The notes: generated by a model from the letters alone, not told the origin. A stretch of DNA of 5,231 bases from Candidatus Methanoperedens sp. (GCA_027460605.1 JAPZAN010000211.1:1-5231), one strand, 5' to 3'. Positions 1 through 5,231 are shown, counted from the first letter of the stretch. Translations and numbers: made by a program.

Positions 1-2
1 CA

Positions 3-713
3 AATGCAAATAAAGTGTTGGCAATACTGGAACAGGGCGGTTTAAATTTATATAAAAAATATCTTGGATTTGAACCAAAAGATATTCCGGTGTATCTGGC
101 TGTGTCTGTCGATGAGTATGTTAAGATAGCGGATTTTCCCGGCGGGAAAGAGAATGTGGCAGTCGGGGATGGTTCGGCTCCAAACGGCAAAATTTATCTT
201 TATAAACCGTTTGGAGAAACTATACCTGGCAAAACAGGAGGAGTGATTATCCACGAGGGGGTTCATGCAGCCGCTTATCAATTTTTTGGACAGGACAAGA
301 TGCGATATCTCCCAGGATTTTTGAACGAGGGCATGGCACACTATCTGGAATATACCTTTAAAGCAGGACCAAAGTTTGATCCTCTTGACCAGATTTATCA
401 CTCAGACCTATTGATTAATGGTATCGAAACAGGCAGCCCGAAACTTTTGAGTTTGGAAGAGCTTGCGCAGAAATGTGACGGGTATATTAATGAAGAAACT
501 CTTAATTTTCTTTGCCGCGGCCAGGGAACTTTTACTGTGTGGTATATCAATGAAAACTATGGCGAAGGAGCCCTGGAAAAGTTTTTAACGAATTTAAAAC
601 AAACTCAAAATTGGCAACAAGCTTTAAGCAGCGTCACCGGGAAAACAACCAGCCAGTCAGGACAAGAAATACAGGACAGTCTAAAATTGATGGTAGAACA
701 GAAAAAAAGATGA
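3..713 (+). CDS. Peptidase MA-like (gluzincin) zinc metallopeptidase, 5' end missing
   Basis: The reading frame is open to the left edge, so the gene is 5'-truncated by the window. A GTG at 15 could be a start but has no clear ribosome site, and the alpha-helical text before it (NANK) reads as continuing protein. Counting from that GTG as residue 1, a zinc-binding HEGVH (HExxH) motif sits at residues 80-84. A second conserved block, NEGMAHY, lies at 104-110, where Glu105 is the likely third zinc ligand and Glu81 the catalytic base. This HExxH plus distal NE arrangement is that of gluzincins, and the layout of a Tyr-rich N-terminal beta region, HExxH, NEG and a short C-terminal helix fits the peptidase MA-like group. 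Two cysteines (154, 167) could pair if the protein is secreted, but any signal peptide lies outside the window. It would hydrolyse peptide bonds; the substrate is unknown. It is convergent with the next gene. Confidence 0.8.
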   Translation, partial: NANKVLAILEQGGLNLYKKYLGFEPKDIPVYLAVSVDEYVKIADFPGGKENVAVGDGSAPNGKIYLYKPFGETIPGKTGGVIIHEGVHAAAYQFFGQDKMRYLPGFLNEGMAHYLEYTFKAGPKFDPLDQIYHSDLLINGIETGSPKLLSLEELAQKCDGYINEETLNFLCRGQGTFTVWYINENYGEGALEKFLTNLKQTQNWQQALSSVTGKTTSQSGQEIQDSLKLMVEQKKR

Positions 714-721
714 TATCGTAT

Positions 722-760
722 TCAGGAAAATAGCCGGTTAAATTTTAACTATTTTCCTGA
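722..760. terminator. 12-bp perfect inverted repeat, possible hairpin terminator
   Basis: The arms TCAGGAAAATAG (722-733) and CTATTTTCCTGA (749-760) are exact reverse complements around a 15-base AT-rich loop, which itself contains TTAAA/TTTAA. The repeat starts nine bases after the stop of the peptidase gene and lies between two convergent genes, so it could form a hairpin in either transcript. No T-run follows it directly on the plus strand, so it may protect mRNA 3' ends rather than terminate. A weaker stem (760-778, loop ATGC) and a perfect palindrome TTTACATGTAAA (778-789) follow. Confidence 0.55.
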
Positions 761-786
761 TTCCATATGCATGGGAATTTACATGT

Positions 787-793
787 AAAAAAA
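787..793 (-). terminator. Poly-U terminator candidate after the membrane-anchored protein gene
   Basis: Seven A residues on the plus strand read as seven T residues on the minus strand, immediately after the TAA stop at 796-794. Archaeal RNA polymerase stops at such U-tracts without needing a hairpin. The palindrome TTTACATGTAAA overlaps it. Confidence 0.5.
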
Positions 794-1330
794 TTAATAT
801 ACCGTTATTGTTCCTTCTCCATATGTCCAGGGCAATACATTTCGATCGGTTGAAGGAATAATAGCCTTAAAGGGGTAAATTCCCTTGTTATTGAATGTGA
901 TAACCACAGCGCCGCCTGTACCTAGATCCCTTGAATATGTCGAATTCAGGACCAGTGTTAAACGGGAAGTGAGGGAATAATCCGTTATTTTGATTAAAAC
1001 AGTGTCATTTGAATGAATGGTCATTTCATTCGGGTTTGCCCGCCTGTTTACAAGTTCAATCGTTTTCGTTGGGGTATCGGTTGAAGAATCATAATTCTTG
1101 ACAGTGAAATCACTTATTACAGGAGTCTCAATTGCGGCTCCAGTTGCAGTCACAATCGGAGTGGGAGTGGGTGTAACAGTTACATACACAGTGTTGTTCT
1201 GGTAAATTATTTTTTCTACAGGTTTCTCGATTTCTATCGTCTTGGGCTTATGAGCCACATATCCTACCGCTACTCCGACGACGAAGAATATGATAATTAA
1301 GGGGATTAATGTCTTATATTTTGATTCCAT
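794..1330 (-). CDS. Membrane-anchored extracellular protein with cupredoxin-like domain lacking copper ligands
   Basis: This encodes 178 residues. The start is the ATG at 1330-1328 because GAGGAG lies seven bases upstream; a TTG at 1345 in the same frame overlaps that ribosome site and is rejected. Residues 8-25 form one hydrophobic helix after a short Lys-containing N-terminus, either an uncleaved signal anchor or a signal peptide. A charged segment (28-40) and a Pro/Thr linker (TPTPTP, 53-58) follow. Residues 72-178 are beta-rich. The pattern PNEMTIHSNDTVLI (100-113) and the ending with GIYPF (150-154) and GEGTITVY (171-178) resemble cupredoxin strands. However, the His, Cys and Met copper ligands expected between them are absent. 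Three N-glycosylation sequons (NNT at 45, NDT at 108, NST at 129) suit an archaeal surface protein. Its exact role is unknown. The gene is divergent from hemB. The fold assignment is inference; an Ig-like beta sandwich is the main alternative. Confidence 0.75.
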   Translation of the reverse strand: MESKYKTLIPLIIIFFVVGVAVGYVAHKPKTIEIEKPVEKIIYQNNTVYVTVTPTPTPIVTATGAAIETPVISDFTVKNYDSSTDTPTKTIELVNRRANPNEMTIHSNDTVLIKITDYSLTSRLTLVLNSTYSRDLGTGGAVVITFNNKGIYPFKAIIPSTDRNVLPWTYGEGTITVY

Positions 1331-1337
1331 AATCTTG

Positions 1338-1343
1338 CTCCTC
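1338..1343 (-). promoter_or_regulatory. Shine-Dalgarno site GAGGAG
   Basis: On the minus strand GAGGAG lies seven bases before the ATG at 1330-1328. It decides the start of the membrane-anchored protein gene and rules out the in-frame TTG at 1345, which overlaps it. Confidence 0.8.
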
Positions 1344-1367
1344 AAGCCACAATAAATTCTTTATTGA

Positions 1368-1376
1368 GTTATAAAG
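1368..1376 (-). promoter_or_regulatory. TATA-like box for the membrane-anchored protein gene
   Basis: The minus strand reads CTTTATAAC. Its centre is about 26 bases from a predicted transcript start near 1346, which would leave a leader of about 16 bases containing the GAGGAG site. The core TTATAA is symmetric, so it could also serve rightward transcription toward hemB with a leader of about 50 bases. Confidence 0.5.
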
Positions 1377-1382
1377 ATTTCG

Positions 1383-1406
1383 GACTACACAGACTACACT
1401 TGACTA
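1383..1406. repeat. Three phased GACTA repeats between divergent genes
   Basis: GACTA occurs at 1383, 1392 and 1402. The first two copies extend to GACTACAC. The spacing of nine and ten bases is close to one helical turn, placing the copies on roughly one face of the DNA. They lie between the minus-strand TATA-like box and hemB. They may be regulator contacts, but this is only position and spacing. Confidence 0.4.
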
Positions 1407-1433
1407 TTGGTAATCATTAAGTACTTTCCATCC

Positions 1434-1440
1434 TATAAAA
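1434..1440 (+). promoter_or_regulatory. TATAAAA element just before hemB
   Basis: TATAAAA ends six bases before the ATG at 1447, too close to drive a transcript that includes that start. It is about 28 bases from the second ATG at 1465, the right distance for a leaderless transcript beginning there. It may therefore be a real box for a shorter hemB product, or only AT-rich sequence. Confidence 0.35.
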
Positions 1441-1446
1441 ACATAT

Positions 1447-2424
1447 ATGTTCCCTACCACGCGCATGAGGAGATTGCGCTCATCAAAATTTCGACCACTT
1501 ATCAGCGAAACAACGCTGGATGTTAAAGATCTGATTTGCCCTGTCTTTGTCGATGAGACGATAACAAAACCGATGGAAATAAATTCCATGCCCGGTTATT
1601 TCCGCCATCCTCTTTCGATGATAGCCGACGAAGCGGCAGGCATTTCTGAACTTGGAATCCCTGCAATAATACTGTTCGGGATACCGGAAAAGAAAGATGA
1701 AACAGGTTCACATGCGTACGGCGATAATGATGTCATCCAGAAGGCAATCCGCGCCATAAAAAGCAAGGTCGGCGGAGATCTGATTATCATTACCGACCTT
1801 TGCCTCTGCGAATATACCTCCCACGGCCACTGCGGCATGGTGAGCAAGACGCAGCAGATTCTCAACGACCCGACCCTTAAAATTCTTGGCAAGACCGCAG
1901 TAAGCCATGCCCGGGCAGGCGCCGACATGGTTGCGCCATCTGGTATGATGGACGGCATGGTCGGGGCGATACGCAGCGCTCTTGATGATAACGATTTTGC
2001 GGATATCCCTATAATGTCTTATGCTGCAAAATACTGCTCTTCATTCTACGGGCCTTTCAGGGAAGCAGCGGGTTCAGGCTATGCATTTGGCGACCGCGCT
2101 TCATACCAGATGGACCCTGCAAATACGGATGAAGCCCTGCGCGAAGTGGCGCTTGATATCGAAGAGGGTGCCGATATCATAATGGTCAAACCTGCGCTTC
2201 CTTACCTTGATATCCTTTACCGAGTGAAAAAGAAATTCAGGATGCCCACAGCAGCTTATCATGTCAGCGGTGAATACTCGATGATAAAAGCGGCAGCAAG
2301 CAATGGCTGGCTTGATGAGAAAAGCGCGGTGCAGGAATCATTGGTTTCAATAAAGCGCGCGGGCGCGGATATGATTCTCACATATTTTGCAAAGGATGCA
2401 GCCCGTGAATTAGAATCCAGATAA
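1447..2424 (+). CDS. hemB: Porphobilinogen synthase (delta-aminolevulinic acid dehydratase)
   Basis: This cytosolic enzyme condenses two 5-aminolevulinate molecules into porphobilinogen, the pyrrole unit for siroheme, cobalamin, F430 and heme. The 325 residues match the usual family length. The N-terminal arm FPTTRMRRLR (2-11) is typical and supports the ATG at 1447 over the ATG at 1465. The zinc-binding cysteines are in DLCLCEYTSHGHCG: Cys119, Cys121 and Cys129, so this is the zinc-dependent form. The two Schiff-base lysines are Lys195 (SYAAKYCSSFYGPFREA) and Lys248 (MVKPALPYLD). The substrate-lid and C-terminal signatures RASYQMDPAN (217-226) and YHVSGEYSM (271-279) are present. No clear Shine-Dalgarno site precedes the ATG. 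The stop shares one base with the next start, so the two genes are probably co-transcribed. No other hem gene is visible here. Confidence 0.97.
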   Translation: MFPTTRMRRLRSSKFRPLISETTLDVKDLICPVFVDETITKPMEINSMPGYFRHPLSMIADEAAGISELGIPAIILFGIPEKKDETGSHAYGDNDVIQKAIRAIKSKVGGDLIIITDLCLCEYTSHGHCGMVSKTQQILNDPTLKILGKTAVSHARAGADMVAPSGMMDGMVGAIRSALDDNDFADIPIMSYAAKYCSSFYGPFREAAGSGYAFGDRASYQMDPANTDEALREVALDIEEGADIIMVKPALPYLDILYRVKKKFRMPTAAYHVSGEYSMIKAAASNGWLDEKSAVQESLVSIKRAGADMILTYFAKDAARELESR

Positions 2425-2849
2425 TGCCCGGTTATAACGCACACAGGATATTCAATTATGCGATTTTTGCTGCAATTGCCGCTTTAGCCTGGCACGAATC
2501 AGTTAATCCAAAACAATTGCTGGCCTTATCAGTCGGTTTCTATATCGGCACCGATTTTATAACACCCGACCTGGATACTGAAAGTACGGCAATAAAAAGA
2601 TTGGGGAGGTTAAAAATCTTATTTTTGCCATACAAATGGACATTTACCCACAGGCAGAGTTCTCACAATATAGTGTATGGAGCTGTGGTAAGGATTTTGT
2701 ATATTAGCATTATAATGCTCGTTTTATATTATGTTCTTTTCAAATCATTCCCATCCGGAACTGTGTTTTTTTCCGCTTATATTCTCCTTTTTCTTATTGG
2801 AATAATAATAGCCAACACACTGCATGTATTACTGGATGTCATATTCTGA
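2424..2849 (+). CDS. DUF2227 family integral membrane protein, putative metal-binding
   Basis: The 141 residues match the DUF2227 pattern, a family described only as putative metal-binding membrane proteins. Seen in the sequence: an early His (MPGYNAH, His7), the motif GTDFITPDLDTES (42-54) with Asp44, Asp49 and Asp51, the LPYKWTFTHRQSSH block (68-81) with His76, Arg77 and His81, and a final HVLLD (134-138). These acidic and His residues resemble the metal-dependent, membrane-embedded hydrolase style, but no reaction is known. Hydrophobic segments lie near 12-24, 31-46, 90-106 and 114-133, suggesting about four helices. The ATG shares its A with the hemB TAA (TAATG), so translation is likely coupled to hemB. 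A role tied to tetrapyrrole synthesis is not implied by the family and would be inference from position alone. Confidence 0.85.
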   Translation: MPGYNAHRIFNYAIFAAIAALAWHESVNPKQLLALSVGFYIGTDFITPDLDTESTAIKRLGRLKILFLPYKWTFTHRQSSHNIVYGAVVRILYISIIMLVLYYVLFKSFPSGTVFFSAYILLFLIGIIIANTLHVLLDVIF

Positions 2850-2852
2850 ATA

Positions 2853-2858
2853 TTTTTT
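2853..2858 (+). terminator. Poly-T terminator candidate after hemB-DUF2227
   Basis: Six T residues begin three bases after the TGA stop, suitable for archaeal U-tract termination of the two-gene unit. No hairpin precedes the tract. Confidence 0.4.
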
Positions 2859-2883
2859 CATCAAAGGATTTTACGTCGCCACA

Positions 2884-2892
2884 TTTAAATAT
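2884..2892 (+). promoter_or_regulatory. TATA-like box for the lipoprotein gene
   Basis: TTTAAATAT is centred about 47 bases before the ATG at 2935, predicting a transcript start near 2913 and a leader of about 20 bases. A second AT-rich stretch (CTATACATTAAATAAA, from 2903) could instead give a nearly leaderless transcript. Confidence 0.45.
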
Positions 2893-2934
2893 CTTCTTTC
2901 GCCTATACATTAAATAAAAAAGAGTCCACTCATA

Positions 2935-3597
2935 ATGTATGACAAAACCGGTGATTGGGATTTGGGCAGATACCACATAATATTAATCCTTCTTCTTGTA
3001 TTATTTTCCGGATGCATAGGCGGGAATAAGTCTTTGGATGAACCGGTAATAGCACCATCATATTCCCCTACTCCAACGCCTTTTGTAGTCGAAACAGTCC
3101 AGACCCCTCCCCCGGCACCCACCATTATACCCACCGAAATTATTCAAAAATCCGAAGAAAAACATGCAAATATTGATAACCGCTCTGTTGCCGTGGAAGT
3201 AAATTACCGGGAATATGTGGACTGGTTCCGGAATTATAACCTGAATATAAGGGCATACACCCCGCAGGAATATATTTGCGGGCAGTACACGGTTGATATG
3301 ATAGCTGCCTCGGAAAAAGCCGGGTACAAAGCATATTTTGCAGCGGTAACCTTCTCCGATGGCACCGGGCATGCGCTTGTTTCATTCAAATCGACATTTG
3401 GCGGGATTACCTCATGGTACTTTTTTGAACCCCAGACAAATAAGCTGATAACACCTGAAACTTTAAAAAATGAACTAAATCAAAATATGGGTAAAGCGGT
3501 CACCAGGGTCGATATTTATGGTTATTTTGATGACGCAGGGGATAATGACCCCGCTACCTGGCGATTTGCATACCCGTTATATAGCAAAAATTATTAA
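2935..3597 (+). CDS. Surface lipoprotein with possible Cys-His-Glu (transglutaminase-like) domain
   Basis: This encodes 220 residues. A hydrophobic stretch (14-24) ends in the lipobox LFSGC (23-27), so Cys27 is the probable lipid-anchored first residue after cleavage. A Pro/Thr-rich linker follows (41-67: SPTPTP, TPPPAPT). The folded domain covers about 85-220. Within it YICGQYT (113-119) starts a helix of the type that carries the nucleophile in transglutaminase-like proteases. Then come SDGTGHALVSF (141-151) and SWYFFEPQTNK (160-170). Cys115, His146 and Glu165 occupy the order and strand contexts of a Cys-His-acid triad, with Trp161 as in the family. I infer a papain/transglutaminase-like fold acting outside the membrane; the substrate is unknown. 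The ATG start gives an unusually acidic N-terminus; a TTG at 2962 would give GRYHIILIL, a more typical signal peptide. A single-gene unit is likely. Confidence 0.72.
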   Translation: MYDKTGDWDLGRYHIILILLLVLFSGCIGGNKSLDEPVIAPSYSPTPTPFVVETVQTPPPAPTIIPTEIIQKSEEKHANIDNRSVAVEVNYREYVDWFRNYNLNIRAYTPQEYICGQYTVDMIAASEKAGYKAYFAAVTFSDGTGHALVSFKSTFGGITSWYFFEPQTNKLITPETLKNELNQNMGKAVTRVDIYGYFDDAGDNDPATWRFAYPLYSKNY

Positions 3598-3652
3598 AAA
3601 TCATACTTTATTTATGCGCAGGACGAATGACATTTGCAGATTCCGTGTTTGA

Positions 3653-3659
3653 TTTTTTT
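3653..3659 (+). terminator. Poly-T terminator candidate after the lipoprotein gene
   Basis: Seven T residues lie 55 bases after the TAA stop, in the 156-base convergent gap. No strong hairpin is seen. On the minus strand I find no comparable T-run after the nrpR stop, and nothing else recognisable in the gap. Confidence 0.4.
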
Positions 3660-3753
3660 AATCTTTCTAATGGTCATTTATTTCACCCCGATAAATACAT
3701 GGCAATCAGCCCTTAAATAGTTTATGCAGGTGTTTGTTTTAATTTTTTTGGGG

Positions 3754-4509
3754 CTAAATATCCGGTTTTAATTCGTCTATGTGAACCATTTCTTCGATAT
3801 CAAGAAGTCTTGACATCTCCTGCGTATCTATATAAATCCCATGCTCCTGGATAAGAGCCATAGGGTTCGTGCCGCCAATAACCACAATCCCCACTTTGTC
3901 TTTTCCAACCTGGACCCCGAGTATATCATTATTGGGTTCACCCACTTCCAGGATACAGGAAAATCCGGCTTCGACAAGCGAATCAAGCACCTGTTCTATC
4001 TTATCCCTGGACGCCATGGGAGCTTCCCGCAGATTCGCCAGTATCTTGCCTGAACCGGTATTTATCATTTCAACCACCGAGGTCAGTTCCTGCGACATCA
4101 ATACATCAAGAGGGTCGATTGTCGTGCTGTCATAGCTCAGGATTTCAGTAAATCTTAAAGGCGAGCCGTCATGTATTTCCACGACCCCGCCGAATTTGGG
4201 TTTAACAGGTATGCCTGCCTTGAGCAGGACGCCGTCTATCGTGATGCTGCAGGCTGTGGCTAACCCTATCTTTCCTTTCTCGATGGTGAGATTCCCGAAT
4301 TTTTCTCCCGCGCGTATTATTTTTATATAAGGGCTTACTGAAAGTCCGCTATGCACGGCCTGCCTGATGAATCCAATTACCTTTTTGAAATCCGATTCAT
4401 TAACGATAGAAATATTTACTATTATTTTCCCATTCCGTTTTAACGGGTCAAAAGTTACCTCATACATCATGTTTTCAATTCTTGAGATTATGAACATCAG
4501 GTCTGTCAT
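3754..4509 (-). CDS. nrpR: NrpR-type nitrogen regulator, NRD domain only (NrpRII-like, no HTH)
   Basis: NrpR proteins repress nitrogen-assimilation genes in methanogenic archaea and release DNA when 2-oxoglutarate is high. The 251 residues form one NRD (DUF128) regulatory domain: YEVTFDPLKRNGKIIVNIS (16-34), IGLATACSITIDGVLLKAGIP (81-101), KPKFGGVVEI (103-112), a central SYDSTTIDPLDV block (125-136), GKILANLREAP (154-164) and a final VIGGTNPMALIQEHGI (210-225). Full NrpR has a winged helix before this domain. Here the protein begins at the linker-like FIISRIENMMYEV, and an in-frame TGA lies at 4518-4516, so no HTH is encoded upstream. This matches the Methanosarcina arrangement, where NrpRI has the HTH and NrpRII has only the NRD and contacts general transcription factors. 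It should need an HTH-bearing partner elsewhere. The ATG at 4509 has a TATA-like box about 35 bases upstream and no clear Shine-Dalgarno site, so the leader is short. The next gene is divergent. Confidence 0.88.
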   Translation of the reverse strand: MTDLMFIISRIENMMYEVTFDPLKRNGKIIVNISIVNESDFKKVIGFIRQAVHSGLSVSPYIKIIRAGEKFGNLTIEKGKIGLATACSITIDGVLLKAGIPVKPKFGGVVEIHDGSPLRFTEILSYDSTTIDPLDVLMSQELTSVVEMINTGSGKILANLREAPMASRDKIEQVLDSLVEAGFSCILEVGEPNNDILGVQVGKDKVGIVVIGGTNPMALIQEHGIYIDTQEMSRLLDIEEMVHIDELKPDI

Positions 4510-4538
4510 CTTGATTCAATCACTATAATTACAATGCG

Positions 4539-4549
4539 TTATAAATATA
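4539..4549 (-). promoter_or_regulatory. TATA-like box for nrpR
   Basis: The minus strand reads TATATTTATAA. It predicts a transcript start near 4518 and a leader of only about nine bases before the ATG at 4509, consistent with the missing ribosome site. Confidence 0.5.
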
Positions 4550-4563
4550 CCGAATTCGATAAA

Positions 4564-4580
4564 CCTGATCAATAATCAGG
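4564..4580. promoter_or_regulatory. Inverted repeat CCTGAT-N5-ATCAGG, operator candidate
   Basis: The six-base arms (4564-4569 and 4575-4580) are exact reverse complements around CAATA. The right arm ends one base before the rightward TATA-like box, where a bound dimer would block or assist the basal factors. It does not match the GGAA-N6-TTCC form known for NrpR operators. It sits between the divergent nrpR gene and the nuclease-like gene and could act on either. Confidence 0.45.
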
Positions 4581-4581
4581 A

Positions 4582-4589
4582 ATATATTA
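4582..4589 (+). promoter_or_regulatory. TATA-like box for the nuclease-like gene
   Basis: ATATATTA predicts a transcript start near 4611, giving a leader of about 17 bases that contains the AGGTAAG ribosome site. Confidence 0.45.
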
Positions 4590-4613
4590 TCGGAAAGATA
4601 AAGTATTTCAGTC

Positions 4614-4620
4614 AGGTAAG
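4614..4620 (+). promoter_or_regulatory. Shine-Dalgarno-like AGGTAAG
   Basis: AGGT with following purines lies seven bases before the ATG at 4628. It favours that start over the ATG at 4634, which would be 13 bases away. Confidence 0.5.
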
Positions 4621-4627
4621 AAGTATA

Positions 4628-5231
4628 ATGACCATGAACAAGCAGGCAGTGATTGGCATTGTGAAAAATATTTTCACATATTACGGTTACAGTACAAGTT
4701 CCTCTGATATATGTGACCTGCTTGCTGAAAAGGATTCTGACCACTTATTAATAAAATTTGAAAATAACCCCAATTTCAACAATATCAAGTATTTTTCAAA
4801 TATTGCGCAAAGCTATCACGGCAAGGGCGTAATGATTTCCGAATCCTTTGATGAAAAAACCCGCTTGCTCGCCCTTGATGAAGGGCTTAGGCTCTGGGAC
4901 AGGAGCGAGCTTGAATCCCAGATAGGCAGGGCAGTTCTTGCAGGCGCGCTGGGCGGATATGAGGAAAAAAAGCCTGCTCACGAGAAAATCGATGCCGGAG
5001 CCGTGCAGGAACCTGTTAAAAAAGAATATGAGCGGACTATCAAGGTATTGCTGCGTTCAATTCCCATTAACATCGGGAAATCCGATGCATTGTCCATAGC
5101 CGAAGCAAAAATAGGAACTGCAAAAAGCCAGACATTAAAATTCATTCCGGTATGGTATTATAATTATTCTTTTAATATCCAGAAGAAGTATAAATCAAAA
5201 ATGGTAGACCTCACAGGCGAAGGCGCAGGTT
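4628..5231 (+). CDS. Mrr-like restriction-endonuclease-fold protein, 3' end missing
   Basis: The frame has no stop from the ATG at 4628 to the window edge, giving 201 residues of a longer protein. The N-terminal part (5-100) follows the layout of Mrr-type PD-(D/E)XK domains: a first helix (VIGIVKNIFTYYGY, 8-21), then Asp30, Asp36 and Asp38 before the strand HLLIKFE (39-45) with Lys43, then GKGVMISESFDEKTRLLA (65-82), matching the strand-plus-helix after the core, and LRLWDRSELESQIG (87-100), matching the closing strand and helix. The residue two before Lys43 is Leu rather than Glu, Asp or Gln, so catalysis is doubtful. A charged linker (111-133) leads to a second domain with IPVWYYNYSFN (173-183), which I do not recognise. 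It may act on DNA, or be a non-catalytic derivative. Gene starts are supported by AGGTAAG upstream. It is divergent from nrpR. Confidence 0.6.
   Translation, partial: MTMNKQAVIGIVKNIFTYYGYSTSSSDICDLLAEKDSDHLLIKFENNPNFNNIKYFSNIAQSYHGKGVMISESFDEKTRLLALDEGLRLWDRSELESQIGRAVLAGALGGYEEKKPAHEKIDAGAVQEPVKKEYERTIKVLLRSIPINIGKSDALSIAEAKIGTAKSQTLKFIPVWYYNYSFNIQKKYKSKMVDLTGEGAG

Noticed and set aside
48..401. Minus-strand open frame of 117 codons inside the metallopeptidase gene
   Set aside because: It lies opposite a coding frame with clear zinc-site motifs; its protein is Cys- and Phe-rich without a recognisable pattern and has no promoter or ribosome site.
1573..1589. ATGGAA-N5-TTCCAT symmetry resembling an NrpR operator
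   Set aside because: The spacer is five rather than six bases and it lies well inside hemB codons, so it is probably chance.
1596..1958. Minus-strand open frame of 120 codons inside hemB
   Set aside because: It is a shadow of the hemB zinc and active-site region, with no family signature of its own.
3058..3385. Two overlapping minus-strand open frames inside the lipoprotein gene
   Set aside because: They are opposite the Pro/Thr linker and catalytic-domain codons and have low-complexity, Gly/Cys/Arg-rich translations typical of shadow frames.
3598..3753. Possible small RNA or small gene in the 156-base convergent gap
   Set aside because: I find no stable hairpin, ribosome site or open frame of useful length there, only T-rich stretches.
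4529..4744. Minus-strand open frame of 71 codons upstream of nrpR, considered as a detached HTH
   Set aside because: It shows no helix-turn-helix pattern, covers the divergent promoter region and is antisense to the start of the nuclease-like gene.

Overview
The window looks like a piece of euryarchaeal chromosome, most likely from the Methanosarcinales and perhaps a Methanoperedens-like (ANME-2d) lineage. The placement rests on a recognisable NrpR regulatory domain (a family known mainly from methanogens and their relatives), archaeal TATA-like boxes about 25 bases before likely transcript starts, poly-T terminator candidates, and two surface proteins with Pro/Thr-rich linkers. The lineage assignment is inference; no rRNA or marker gene is present.

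Layout from left to right. (1) The 3' part of a gene for a gluzincin-type metallopeptidase (peptidase MA-like), plus strand, whose beginning lies outside the window. (2) A convergent gap with a strong inverted repeat and a T-run. (3) A minus-strand gene for a membrane-anchored extracellular protein with a beta-rich, cupredoxin-like C-terminal domain that lacks copper ligands. (4) A divergent promoter region, then hemB (porphobilinogen synthase) overlapping by one base with a DUF2227 membrane protein. (5) A lipoprotein whose C-terminal domain carries a possible Cys-His-Glu triad of the transglutaminase/papain-like type. (6) A convergent gap, then a minus-strand, NRD-only NrpR protein without its DNA-binding domain (NrpRII type). 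(7) A second divergent promoter region with an inverted repeat. (8) The 5' part of a plus-strand gene running off the right edge, whose N-terminus resembles an Mrr-like restriction-endonuclease fold followed by an unrecognised domain.

Functionally this is a mixed housekeeping neighbourhood rather than one visible system. hemB feeds tetrapyrrole synthesis (siroheme, cobalamin, F430, heme). The NrpR protein belongs to 2-oxoglutarate-responsive nitrogen control. The two anchored proteins and possibly the metallopeptidase act at the cell surface. The least explained parts are the terminal nuclease-like gene with its operator-like repeat, and the lipoprotein. I see no tRNA, rRNA, CRISPR array, insertion sequence or integration site.
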